Below are positions 6,432 to 14,036 of a stretch of DNA of 17,046 nt, piece after piece. The stretch lies in NCBI GenBank assembly GCA_036655715.1, contig JAVVPO010000055.1:1-17046 (forward strand), read 5' to 3'. Within the stretch, counting starts at the first letter, position 1, and every line of letters starts with the position of its first letter. Below the pieces are notes generated by a model, which had not been told where the DNA came from, searched no databases, and was given only the letters and a program-made list of their open reading frames with translations. The translations under genes were made by a program, and so were the position numbers. The stretch is from JAVVPO01 sp036655715 (GTDB taxonomy: Bacteria; Bacillota; Clostridia; Lachnospirales; Cellulosilyticaceae).

Positions 6432-7514
6432 CTAGTTATCCCCCTTTCTATTTGCTGATTCAGTAACTGCTAATTTAGCAGATTTTTTACGTTTATAATT
6501 ATCAAAGAATCTTTCAACAAGTACACTTGTTGCTGCAAAGTAAATAATTGTTGCAATGATTGTATCTGCAACTTCTGGTGGAATCTTTGTCATAGCATTC
6601 ATGAAACCACGACCTGCATAAAGAAGTCCAAAGAATAAAGCAGATAGAAGTGCCCCAATAGGTGTATTAGCACCAAGTAAAGCAACAGCGATACCATCCA
6701 TACCTTGAGTTGGAAGGACACCGATTTGGATACAGTTTGCATTACCTGCATAGTGAACAACGCCAGCAAGACCTGCAAGAGCTCCAGAAATCATCATAGC
6801 TAAGATGATGTTTTTATTTACAGAGATACCAGCATATTCAGCAGCATCACGGCTAAAACCAACTGATTTAAGTTCATAGCCTAAAGTTGTCTTATTAAGT
6901 ATAAAGGCAACAATAATAACTGCAATAATAGCTACGAAGATACCTAAGTTAATAAATGATCCATTAAATAGATTAGATAACCAAGGTGCACGTAGTGTAG
7001 CGTTATCTGCAAGAAGTCTAGATTCTGTTTCTAGATTTCCCTTGAAGTAAGCTGGAATAGTATAGTATACAATCCAATAAGCAATCCAGTTCATCATAAT
7101 CGTAGAAACTACTTCGTTTACATTGAACTTAGCTTTTAAAAGACCTGGGATGAAAGCGAATAATGCGCCTCCAAGCATACCTACTAAAAGCATAAGTGGT
7201 AATAAAAGGATACTTGGTAAGTCTACTGTAAGACCGACTGCACTCGCGCAGAAACCACCCATAAGCATTTGTCCAGCTGCACCAATATTAAATAGCCCTG
7301 TCCTAAAAGCAAAAGCGACAGCAAGACCTGTTAGGATAAGTGGTGTAGCAGTAGCGATAGTATTACCAATTCTTTCAATGTTTTTAATCCCACCTTGAAT
7401 AAGGAAGCTAAAACCTTGAATAGGATTGTGACCAGTAGCTAGCATAAGAAGGGCACCAGCTATTAGACCAAAAAGCACAGCAATAAGAGAGACTATGGCT
7501 TTTCTATACTTCAT
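6432..7514 (-). CDS. Nucleoside ABC transporter permease, NupP/YufP type
   Basis: A 360-aa permease, slightly longer than its partner NupQ, with many hydrophobic helices and a basic C-terminal tail. The family signature FRTGLFNIGAAGQMLMGG lies near residues 70-87. The ATPase-contacting loop appears as ELKSVGFSRDAAEYAGI (about residues 214-230). A strong AAAGGAGGT lies 7 nt before the ATG. The start overlaps the last 11 nt of the ATPase gene in another frame, which is typical of translational coupling. It would pair with NupQ to form the membrane channel for nucleosides delivered by the BMP lipoprotein. The assignment by family and gene order is firm; the exact substrate is not shown by the sequence. 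Confidence 0.9.
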   Translation of the reverse strand: MKYRKAIVSLIAVLFGLIAGALLMLATGHNPIQGFSFLIQGGIKNIERIGNTIATATPLILTGLAVAFAFRTGLFNIGAAGQMLMGGFCASAVGLTVDLPSILLLPLMLLVGMLGGALFAFIPGLLKAKFNVNEVVSTIMMNWIAYWIVYYTIPAYFKGNLETESRLLADNATLRAPWLSNLFNGSFINLGIFVAIIAVIIVAFILNKTTLGYELKSVGFSRDAAEYAGISVNKNIILAMMISGALAGLAGVVHYAGNANCIQIGVLPTQGMDGIAVALLGANTPIGALLSALFFGLLYAGRGFMNAMTKIPPEVADTIIATIIYFAATSVLVERFFDNYKRKKSAKLAVTESANRKGDN

Positions 7515-9033
7515 TTTGAGTACCTCCTTTAACTCCGGCCATCATAAGACCTATTTCATTTTCATCTGTATGCTTAGCATCAACAACACCAATTAATTCA
7601 CCGTTATTAACAACGGCTATACGATCAGATACATTAAGAATTTCATCTAGTTCAAGTGATACCAAAAGTACAGCTTTGCCTTGATCACGGTGATGAATAA
7701 GTCTTTGGTGAATATATTCAATAGAACCTACATCAAGACCACGAGTTGGTTGCACTGCAATAAGTAAATCAGGATCTAGCTCCATTTCACGACCGATGAT
7801 AGCTTTTTGTTGATTACCGCCAGATAGAGTTCTTGCCATAGAACGACCGCCTTCACCAGAACGTACGTCAAAATCTTTAATGATTTTTTCAGAGTACTCA
7901 TGGATAGCAGATTTATTTAGTAGACCACGCTTAGCGAAAGGTGGTTTGTTGTAGATTTCAAGAACCATATTATCTTCTAGTGTATAGTCAAGGATAAGAC
8001 CACGTTTGTGTCTATCTTCTGGAATATGTGCTAGACCTTTATTAATACGTTCACGAATAGATAGTTTGGCAATATCATCGCCTTGGAGCGTGATGGTGCC
8101 GCTTTCACATTTTCTAAGACCAGTGATAGCTTCGACTAATTCATTTTGCCCATTGCCTTCAACTCCGGCAATACCTAAGATTTCACCAGATTTGATATCT
8201 AAAGAGAAATCTTTCAGGCCAAGGACCTTTTTGTTATTAAGAACATTAAGATTCTTAACTGTTAAGATAGGTTGACCAGGTGTACATGGTGATTTTTCGA
8301 CTTTGAATGATACTGAGCGACCTACCATCATTTTTGCCATGTCAGCTTCGCTTGTTTCTTTGACATTTACAGTGCCTATGTATTTACCACGGCGAATAAC
8401 TGTACAACGATCAGCAACAGCTTTGATTTCCTTAAGTTTATGAGTAATAACAATAATAGATTTACCCTCGCGAATAAGATTTCTCATGATTTGCATGAGG
8501 TCTTCAATCTCTTGAGGCGTAAGTACTGCTGTGGGCTCATCAAATATTAAGATATTAGCATGACGATAAAGCATTTTCATAATTTCAACTCTTTGTTGCA
8601 TACCAACAGAAATATCTTCAATCTTTGCATAAGGGTCTACATTAAGACCATATTTATTAGAAAGTTCTTCAATTTTCTTTGCTGCTGATTTGATATCAAC
8701 GGTTAAACCTTTTCTAGGTTCAATACCTAATATGATATTTTCAGTAGTTGTAAAGTTATGAACAAGTTTAAAGTGTTGATGTACCATCCCTATGCCAAGG
8801 TCATTGGCTACGTTAGGGCTTGTAATTTTCACTTCTTTACCATTCATCTGGATAGATCCTCTATCTGGTCTGTACATACCAAAGAGCATACCCATAAGAG
8901 TGGACTTGCCGGCGCCATTTTCACCAAGAAGAGCGTGAATCTCACCTTTTGCGAGGCGAAGAGTGATATCATCATTTGCTATGATACCAGGGAACTCTTT
9001 ACGAATGTTGAGCATTTCAATAATGTATTCCAT
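7504..9033 (-). CDS. Nucleoside ABC transporter ATP-binding protein with two ATPase domains, NupO/YufO type
   Basis: A 509-aa double ATPase of the RbsA/NupO class that drives nucleoside import. Domain one has Walker A GENGAGKST (residues 37-45), Q-loop MVHQHF, signature SVGMQQR and Walker B LIFDEPTAVL. Domain two (from about residue 255) starts with a degenerate Walker A, GVEGNGQNEL. It keeps a full signature LSGGNQQK but has LIAVQPTRGLD in place of the usual Walker B glutamate. This asymmetry is normal in this family: one composite site hydrolyses ATP and the other mostly binds it. AAGGAGG at 9046-9052 precedes the ATG by 12 nt, which is rather long. The stop overlaps nupP. A nupN terminator and a BMP remnant lie upstream. 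Confidence 0.93.
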   Translation of the reverse strand: MEYIIEMLNIRKEFPGIIANDDITLRLAKGEIHALLGENGAGKSTLMGMLFGMYRPDRGSIQMNGKEVKITSPNVANDLGIGMVHQHFKLVHNFTTTENIILGIEPRKGLTVDIKSAAKKIEELSNKYGLNVDPYAKIEDISVGMQQRVEIMKMLYRHANILIFDEPTAVLTPQEIEDLMQIMRNLIREGKSIIVITHKLKEIKAVADRCTVIRRGKYIGTVNVKETSEADMAKMMVGRSVSFKVEKSPCTPGQPILTVKNLNVLNNKKVLGLKDFSLDIKSGEILGIAGVEGNGQNELVEAITGLRKCESGTITLQGDDIAKLSIRERINKGLAHIPEDRHKRGLILDYTLEDNMVLEIYNKPPFAKRGLLNKSAIHEYSEKIIKDFDVRSGEGGRSMARTLSGGNQQKAIIGREMELDPDLLIAVQPTRGLDVGSIEYIHQRLIHHRDQGKAVLLVSLELDEILNVSDRIAVVNNGELIGVVDAKHTDENEIGLMMAGVKGGTQNEV

Positions 9034-9083
9034 TATGAATTTTAACCTCCTTAAAATGTGGATAATATAATTTTAACATATTT

Positions 9084-9092
9084 AGGCCTAGA
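9084..9092 (-). repeat. Copy of the nupN terminator core after the BMP remnant
   Basis: AGGCCTAGA here equals the core of the nupN terminator arm at 9339-9347. It lies 24 nt past the remnant's stop, compared with 29 nt for nupN. I read it as a decayed terminator duplicated together with the gene. Nine matching bases alone are modest evidence. Confidence 0.4.
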
Positions 9093-9116
9093 TGGATAAT
9101 AGAAATCATAAAAGAC

Positions 9117-9200
9117 TTATTTACTTAGGACAATTTCATCTGATTGAAGTTTTACATAAATATCGTTTATAACGGCTAATGTTTCTTCACTTAAGTCACT
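9117..9200 (-). pseudogene. C-terminal remnant of a second BMP-family lipoprotein gene
   Basis: Read on the - strand, 9200 to 9117 encodes SDLSEETLAVINDIYVKLQS followed by DEIVLSK and a stop. This lines up with the C-terminus of intact nupN, where LSEETMKVVNDVTAKLKAGE is followed by IVVAG. LSEET is identical, and the V/I-ND, KL and EIV positions are also kept. Upstream in the same frame there is a TGA at 9203-9201 and no convincing further homology, although the six residues GSIITS just before that stop resemble SVILTS of nupN. The rest of the gene is missing. It sits between nupN and nupO, as expected if an ancestral tandem pair of lipoprotein genes lost one copy. Confidence 0.75.
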
Positions 9201-9202
9201 TC

Positions 9203-9335
9203 ATGATGTAATAATACTACCATGTATGATACAGGAAAAAGTGAACAAATTCAATATAAAAATACAGTGGAGTTTGCAGATAAATTATGGAAAATATACA
9301 AAAAACACTAGTTATTCTGAATATACACACAAATA
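9203..9335. other. Intergenic stretch between the nupN terminator and the BMP remnant
   Basis: About 130 AT-rich bases with no open frame of note on either strand and no clear sigma-A promoter for nupO. The nupO operon may depend on read-through from nupN or on a weak promoter that I cannot identify. Apart from the GSIITS hint at the remnant edge I see nothing here. Confidence 0.5.
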
Positions 9336-9365
9336 AAAAGGCCTAGAAAAATTTCTAGGCCTTTT
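9336..9365 (-). terminator. Terminator after nupN
   Basis: Palindromic arms 9352-9365 and 9336-9349 pair over about 12-14 bp with a small A/T loop, and a T-rich run follows on the - strand. It lies 11 nt after the nupN stop. Placed between the lipoprotein gene and the ATPase/permease genes, it would make binding protein more abundant than transporter. Confidence 0.82.
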
Positions 9366-9376
9366 GTAAAAATGAA

Positions 9377-10516
9377 TTATTTGAAAAGCTCACCGTTGTT
9401 TTCACCAGCTACAACGATTTCACCAGCTTTAAGTTTAGCAGTAACATCATTAACAACTTTCATTGTCTCTTCACTTAAGTTTGGATTTTCAGCAGGAATA
9501 CCAACACTATCAGTTTGGATATCTAATGTTAATGTTTGCCCACCTTTGAATTCTCCGTTAAGTTCATCATTAATCATGTCGTATGCAGCTTTGTCAATTT
9601 TTTTAACTGCAGATGTAAGGATAACTGATTTGTCTCCGTACATACCATCAGCATATTGGTCAACGTCTACACCAACGATCCAAGCTTCTTGACCACTATT
9701 TGCTCTTTCTACGGCTTCAGTGATAGCACCAACACCAACACCACCAGCAGAACAGAAGATAGTTTTTACGCCTTTGTCAAACATTTGAGCAGCAATTTGT
9801 TGCCCAGCTGGAACGTTGTCGAATGAACCTTGGTAGATTACATTTTCTTCTTTAAGAACGATGCTTGTTCCTAAGTTTTCGTTAGCATAGTTAATGCCTT
9901 GTTGGAATCCCCAGTTGAATTTTTGTACTGGAGGAATTTCCATACCCCCGATGAATCCAACTTCACCTTCTTTTTGTTCTACAGCTGTAGCAATACCAGC
10001 TAAGAATCCAGACTCTTGTTCTGCGAAGAAGATTGCTACAGCGTTATCTGCAACTTTAGTTTCTCTTGCATCACCATCTTTACCATTGTTTGGAGCACCA
10101 TCTATTAATACAAATTTTGCATCTTGGTATTTATCTTGTGCTTGGAAGATAGCTGTTTCAAATTTGAATCCTGGTGTTACGATGAATTTGTAACCAGCAT
10201 CATAAAGATTAGTAATCTCTTTTAAGTAATCAGCTTCAGTTGTACCAGCTGGCTTAAGGTAGTTCTTTTCGATACCTAGCTCTTTTTCAGCATTTTCAAT
10301 ACCTTCCCAAGTACCTTGGTTAAATGATTTGTCATCGATTGTGCCTGCATCAGTAACCATACCAACCTTGAAGTCGACTTTTTCTGCAGGAGCTTCTGTT
10401 GTACCTTCAGCTTGAGTTCCGCTCTCTGGTGTTGGCTCAGTAGAACTGCTGCAACCAACAAGTGAAAGAGCTGCCATTGCACCACAAAGTACTAGAGCTA
10501 AAAATTTCTTTTTCAT
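9377..10516 (-). CDS. BMP-family nucleoside-binding lipoprotein of the Nup ABC importer
   Basis: A 379-aa extracellular substrate-binding lipoprotein. The signal peptide MKKKFLALVLCGAMAALSLV leads to a lipobox, LVGC, with the acylated cysteine at position 22. A short Ser/Thr/Glu-rich linker follows. The mature part has the BMP hallmark GTIDDKSFNQGTWEG, an FIVTPGFKFETA block, FFAEQESGFLAGI and IGGMEIPPV, which matches TmpC/PnrA/BmpA proteins that bind purine nucleosides. An AGAGGTG site precedes the ATG by about 8 nt. It has a clear promoter upstream and its own terminator, so it can be made in excess over the downstream ATPase and permeases. The symbol follows the Bacillus nup operon; guanosine or inosine specificity cannot be read from the sequence. 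Confidence 0.93.
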   Translation of the reverse strand: MKKKFLALVLCGAMAALSLVGCSSSTEPTPESGTQAEGTTEAPAEKVDFKVGMVTDAGTIDDKSFNQGTWEGIENAEKELGIEKNYLKPAGTTEADYLKEITNLYDAGYKFIVTPGFKFETAIFQAQDKYQDAKFVLIDGAPNNGKDGDARETKVADNAVAIFFAEQESGFLAGIATAVEQKEGEVGFIGGMEIPPVQKFNWGFQQGINYANENLGTSIVLKEENVIYQGSFDNVPAGQQIAAQMFDKGVKTIFCSAGGVGVGAITEAVERANSGQEAWIVGVDVDQYADGMYGDKSVILTSAVKKIDKAAYDMINDELNGEFKGGQTLTLDIQTDSVGIPAENPNLSEETMKVVNDVTAKLKAGEIVVAGENNGELFK

Positions 10517-10582
10517 TTAATTCACCTCTGTTATGTATTTGGTAGAGAACATGAAAGTATTATCCATGCATTCTACTAGATT

Positions 10583-10611
10583 ATCATACCTTAAATTATG
10601 TTTAAATTCAA
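10583..10611 (-). promoter_or_regulatory. Sigma-A promoter for nupN
   Basis: On the - strand, TTGAAT (10611-10606) and TATGAT (10588-10583) are spaced by 17 nt. The leader to the ATG would be about 60 nt, too short for a purine riboswitch aptamer, and none is visible. Confidence 0.75.
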
Positions 10612-10899
10612 TAGATTATTCAGTAGAAAATTATATAAAAATTCTATAGAGATAGAGATGCTAGTCCAATTATAAACAAAAGAATAAGTAGATTAATAGA
10701 ATAAGAGATAAGGCATAGAGTTGGAGTGTGAAATGGAGCGTTGAGAGTCTGTTAGAGACTAGCTAAAAGCCACATATACATGAAACTTAAAAAGTAAATA
10801 AGAAATAAAAAGAAAAAGTTGTAAAAAGAAGGAAAATAAAGTAGAAGAAATAAAAAGCAAGAATATAATAAAATAACAGATTAGAAGGGGAGTGGGAGA
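10612..10899 (+). other. Long intergenic region with a purine-rich leader before the cysteine-rich gene
   Basis: Between the divergent nupN promoter and the start at 10900 I find no gene. A weak hairpin, AGTCT/AGACT, lies at about 10746-10760. From about 10786 to 10863 the + strand is almost entirely A and G. A perfect TATAAT at 10864-10869 could be a -10 box, but no -35 box stands at the right spacing. AGAAGGGGAGTGGGAG just before 10900 supplies the ribosome binding site. Confidence 0.45.
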
Positions 10900-11475
10900 A
10901 TGAGCTATTTATGTAGCTATCCATCATGGATTATCATACGAGATAAATTAATAGCAACTATCGGGCAAGACCCGTGTGTCATGATACATGAGTTACAAGA
11001 AATAGAATGTGACAAGTATTGTATAGGGGTTAGCGTAGAGGGAAGAGCAAAGGCGGAAGCTATCAGGAAAATGCTACCTAGGGAATATCATTATGGGAAT
11101 GTGGTTGTTATAACCTGTGTCTATACAGGAAATAGAGAAGTAATGGGTTCTTATTGCCCTACAAATGCAAAAGAAATAGCAAATACCATTTGTATAGGAC
11201 TACAGGGGAACTATTTATTTGAAGCAGTTGCATTGCCAAATGATTGTAGCTATGTATTTGCGAAGGTCTATGTGATTATTCTGGCTAAGTTTATTCGTTT
11301 GTGGGGACCTAGTGGGAGTGGTGCTTATGAAGAGGTTGCAGCTAATCTCTTTGCAGAAGTGCTTAAAACAAATTATGGGCATATTATTCATGTGAAGGTG
11401 GTATTTACTAATAGGTGTAGAAATGAGTTTGATCCTTGTGATATTTTTTGTAAGAATGAAAACTGTTGTAGGTAA
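10900..11475 (+). CDS. Unrecognised cysteine-rich protein
   Basis: A 191-aa protein I cannot place in a family. It has 13 cysteines, about 7 percent, including a C-terminal cluster with spacing C-x6-C-x3-C-x4-CC (CRNEFDPCDIFCKNENCC). There is no signal peptide. The body alternates strands and helices, e.g. KYCIGVSVEGRAKAEAIRKM then YGNVVVITCVY, and later IHVKVVF, which suggests a compact alpha/beta domain, possibly repeated. Metal or Fe-S binding by the tail, or redox activity, is possible but unproven. A purine-rich leader and a GGGGAG site precede the ATG. A hairpin at 11492-11518 separates it from tex. Its neighbours give no clear functional link. Confidence 0.6.
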   Translation: MSYLCSYPSWIIIRDKLIATIGQDPCVMIHELQEIECDKYCIGVSVEGRAKAEAIRKMLPREYHYGNVVVITCVYTGNREVMGSYCPTNAKEIANTICIGLQGNYLFEAVALPNDCSYVFAKVYVIILAKFIRLWGPSGSGAYEEVAANLFAEVLKTNYGHIIHVKVVFTNRCRNEFDPCDIFCKNENCCR

Positions 11476-11491
11476 AGAGGATAATTAGGAG

Positions 11492-11518
11492 TAGTAGCCA
11501 TAGGACTGCTATATTTTT
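11492..11518 (+). terminator. Weak terminator after the cysteine-rich gene
   Basis: An 8-bp stem with one bulged A and one G-U pair (11492-11499 with 11503-11511) closes a 3-nt loop and is followed by TATTTTT. It is less stable than the other terminators here, so read-through into tex is likely. Confidence 0.5.
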
Positions 11519-11557
11519 ATGACAAGATATGGTAATATATCTATTAGAAAAAGAGGT

Positions 11558-11564
11558 AAAGGAG
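11558..11564 (+). promoter_or_regulatory. Ribosome binding site that sets the tex start
   Basis: AAAGGAG lies 8 nt before ATG 11573. The in-frame ATG at 11519 sits in the T-tract of the preceding hairpin and has no ribosome binding site, so the extra 18 residues are unlikely to be translated. Confidence 0.75.
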
Positions 11565-11572
11565 AACAGGGT

Positions 11573-13717
11573 ATGGATATTGTAAAAGTACTACAAGAAG
11601 AATTAGGGATTAAGAAACATCAGGTAGAAAATACTATTAAATTAATAGAAGAAGGAAATACGATTCCATTTATTGCGCGTTATAGAAAGGAACTTACTGG
11701 AGAACTAAATGATGAGGTGCTTCGTAAGTTCCATGAGAGATTTACGTATTTACAAAATCTAGAGGCGAGAAAAGAACAAGTTATTCGCCTGATAGAAGAG
11801 CAAGGCAAGTTAACTGAAGAGCTCAGAAATCAGGTTATAAAGGCAAGCACATCAACAGAGGTAGAAGACCTTTACCTGCCTTATAAGATAAAGAAGAGAA
11901 CAAGGGCAACCATTGCTAAAGAAAAGGGATTAGAGCCTTTAGCTCAGACTATCTTAGCACAAGTAGAGAAAAATATAGAGCAGGTAGCTAGTACGTATGT
12001 AAGTGAAGAAAAAGGAGTAGGTTCAGCAAAGGAAGCTTTAGCTGGAGCCCAAGATATCTTGGCTGAGATGATATCTGATAATGCAACCTATAGGGGATAT
12101 ATCCGTAAGGTGACTTTTGAAGAAGGTATGCTAACGACTAAGGTGAAGGACTCAGCTAAGGATGAAAAAGATGTTTTTGCTATGTACTATGAGTATAGTG
12201 AAAAAGTAAAACCTATTCCAGGGCATCGTGTGTTGGCTATTAACAGAGGGGAAAATGAAAAGATTATTACAACTAAAATAGAAGCACCAGTTGATCAAGT
12301 GATAGCTTACTTACAAAGACAAATACTAAAGGCTAATAGTACAACTGAAGGTATTTTGATAGAGACTATAGCAGATAGCTATAAACGCCTTATTTCACCA
12401 GCTATTGAAAGAGATATTCGTAATGAACTAAGTGAAAGAGCAGAAGAAGGCGCATTAGATGTTTTCAAGAAGAACTTATATCAATTACTCATGGGGGCAC
12501 CTATTAAGGGTCACAATGTTATGGGGGTAGATCCTGCTTTCCGCACAGGATGCAAGATTGCGGTTGTAGATGCGACAGGTAAAAAGTTAGATAAGACTGT
12601 TGTATTCCCAACACCACCACAAAATAAGGTAGAACCTGCCAAAGCAGAACTTAAAGCACTTATTGAAAAATACAATGTTGATTTACTTTCTATAGGAAAT
12701 GGAACAGCATCACGCGAAACAGAAAAAGTAGTAGCTGAGATGCTTAAAGAAATAGATAGAAAAGTGCATTATGTTATTGTTAATGAAGCGGGAGCTTCTG
12801 TATACTCTGCATCTAAGCTTGCTACAGAAGAATTCCCCAATGATGATGTAGGAGTAAGAAGTGCAGTATCTATTGCAAGACGCTTACAAGATCCACTAGC
12901 TGAACTTGTAAAGATAGACCCTAAATCTATAGGAGTTGGACAATATCAACATGATATGAACCAAAAACGTTTAGAAGAGACTCTTGGCGGAGTTGTAGAA
13001 GGTGCGGTAAATGAGGTTGGTGTAGATATCAATACGGCATCCGCATCACTATTACAGTATGTAGCAGGTATCAAAAAGAGTGTATCTACCAATATCATTG
13101 CCCATAGAGAAGAAAATGGTAAATTTATCAGTAGAGCATCCATTAAAAAAGTAAAGGGACTAGGTCCAAAGGTATTTGAGCAATGTGCAGGGTTCCTTCG
13201 TATTACAGATGGGAAGAATTTCTTAGATGCGACAGGAGTGCATCCAGAGTCTTATGACACGGCACTTAGATTATTAGAAGAGTTAGGGTATACAAAAGAA
13301 GAGCTTAAAGCTAGTAGAAACTTCATGGGTATTAGCCAAAAGGTTGGTGATGTGGGGATATTAGCAAATAAGTTAGAAGTGGGTATACCAACATTAGAAG
13401 ATATTATTAAAGAACTTGAAAAACCAGGACGTGACCCACGTGAGGATATGCCACAACCTATTCTTCATAGTGAAATACTAGAACTTGATGATCTGAAAGA
13501 AGGCATGAAACTAAAAGGAACCGTTAGAAATATCGTAGACTTTGGTGCATTCGTAGATATAGGCGTACATCAAGATGGGTTGGTGCACCTATCACAAATG
13601 AGTACAAAGTTCATTAAGCATCCACTAGAAGTAGTGAAAGTTGGCGATATTGTAGAGGTAAGAGTGATGAGTGTTAATGTGCAAAATAAGAAAATTAGCT
13701 TATCTATGAAACAATAA
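11573..13717 (+). CDS. tex: Tex, RNA-binding transcription accessory protein
   Basis: A 714-aa cytoplasmic protein of the Tex/YhgF family, close to the usual length. In order it shows the Tex N-terminal helical region with IPFIARYRKELTGELND (about residues 27-43), and a YqgF/RNase H-like domain from VMGVDPAFRTGCKIAVVD (about 317). A tandem helix-hairpin-helix region follows (about 483-560, with IKKVKGLGPKVFEQCAG). A C-terminal S1 RNA-binding domain (about 640-712) contains GTVRNIVDFGAFVDIGV and DGLVHLS. Tex binds nucleic acid and influences transcription and RNA metabolism; its precise role varies between species. The start at 11573 gives the conserved MDIVKVLQEELGI N-terminus. No terminator of its own follows. 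The ribU promoter begins 3 nt after the stop. Confidence 0.95.
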   Translation: MDIVKVLQEELGIKKHQVENTIKLIEEGNTIPFIARYRKELTGELNDEVLRKFHERFTYLQNLEARKEQVIRLIEEQGKLTEELRNQVIKASTSTEVEDLYLPYKIKKRTRATIAKEKGLEPLAQTILAQVEKNIEQVASTYVSEEKGVGSAKEALAGAQDILAEMISDNATYRGYIRKVTFEEGMLTTKVKDSAKDEKDVFAMYYEYSEKVKPIPGHRVLAINRGENEKIITTKIEAPVDQVIAYLQRQILKANSTTEGILIETIADSYKRLISPAIERDIRNELSERAEEGALDVFKKNLYQLLMGAPIKGHNVMGVDPAFRTGCKIAVVDATGKKLDKTVVFPTPPQNKVEPAKAELKALIEKYNVDLLSIGNGTASRETEKVVAEMLKEIDRKVHYVIVNEAGASVYSASKLATEEFPNDDVGVRSAVSIARRLQDPLAELVKIDPKSIGVGQYQHDMNQKRLEETLGGVVEGAVNEVGVDINTASASLLQYVAGIKKSVSTNIIAHREENGKFISRASIKKVKGLGPKVFEQCAGFLRITDGKNFLDATGVHPESYDTALRLLEELGYTKEELKASRNFMGISQKVGDVGILANKLEVGIPTLEDIIKELEKPGRDPREDMPQPILHSEILELDDLKEGMKLKGTVRNIVDFGAFVDIGVHQDGLVHLSQMSTKFIKHPLEVVKVGDIVEVRVMSVNVQNKKISLSMKQ

Positions 13718-13720
13718 TAC

Positions 13721-13749
13721 TTGAATTATATTTTGTAATGTAATATAAT
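13721..13749 (+). promoter_or_regulatory. Sigma-A promoter for the FMN riboswitch and ribU
   Basis: TTGAAT at 13721-13726 and a perfect TATAAT at 13744-13749 have a 17-nt spacer. The -35 hexamer equals that of nupN. Transcription should start near 13756, about 28 nt before the aptamer. Confidence 0.8.
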
Positions 13750-13783
13750 AATTATGAAAATAAAATTGAATAAAAAAGTAATT

Positions 13784-13901
13784 CAATTCTTCGGGGCAGG
13801 GTGAAATTCCCGACCGGCGGTATAGTCCGCGAGTGTACTTAGGTATGCTGACTTGGTGAGATTCCAAGACCGACAGTAAAGTCTGGATGGTAGAAGAGTT
13901 G
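13784..13901 (+). promoter_or_regulatory. FMN riboswitch aptamer (RFN element)
   Basis: The conserved FMN aptamer blocks are present in order: GGGGCAGGGTGAAATTCCC, GACCGGCGGTATAGTCCGCG, TTGGTGAGATTCCAAGACCG, and ACAGTAAAGTCTGGATGG ending in AGAAGAG. P1 pairs CAATTCTTC (13784-13792) with GAAGAGTTG (13893-13901), with one G-U pair. The 3' strand of P1 overlaps a segment that can instead pair with the terminator 5' arm. FMN binding should therefore stop transcription of ribU. Confidence 0.96.
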
Positions 13902-13981
13902 CGCTTGCAGGAAAGGCGCGGGATAACAGGTCTCGTGATCAGTCTATGCATAGTGCTATATTTAGCATATACAGCAACCCT
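13895..13981 (+). promoter_or_regulatory. Predicted antiterminator of the FMN riboswitch
   Basis: AGAGTTGC at 13895-13902 can pair with GCAACCCT at 13974-13981 with 7 of 8 positions matching. This uses the 3' strand of P1 and the 5' arm of the terminator, so it is exclusive with both. A small hairpin, TGCTA/TAGCA, lies in the connecting loop at 13953-13966. This is the classic switch layout, inferred here from complementarity. Confidence 0.6.
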
Positions 13982-14008
13982 AAAGAATGATATTTGGGTT
14001 GCTTTTTT
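13973..14008 (+). terminator. FMN-controlled terminator before ribU
   Basis: AGCAACCC (13973-13980) pairs with GGGTTGCT (13996-14003) and is followed by a T run to 14008. It lies between the aptamer and the ribU ribosome binding site. Because tex has no terminator of its own, this hairpin may also end tex transcripts. Confidence 0.88.
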
Positions 14009-14036
14009 ATTGCTAAAAACCAGGAGGAATCACACT

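Noticed and set aside
5965..8275. Several + strand frames of 80-130 codons opposite nupQ, nupP and nupO, and similar frames opposite nupN, tex and tsaB
   Set aside because: They are antisense shadows of well-conserved genes, without ribosome binding sites or recognisable protein features.
10517..10576. Purine riboswitch in the nupN leader
   Set aside because: The leader is only about 60 nt and lacks the conserved three-way junction sequences.
11519..11572. Longer start of Tex from ATG 11519
   Set aside because: The ATG is part of a T-rich terminator tail with no ribosome binding site; ATG 11573 has AAAGGAG and gives the conserved N-terminus.
13887..14036. Reading frame of RibU extended upstream into the riboswitch
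   Set aside because: It runs through the FMN aptamer and terminator; ATG 14037 with AGGAGG is the real start.
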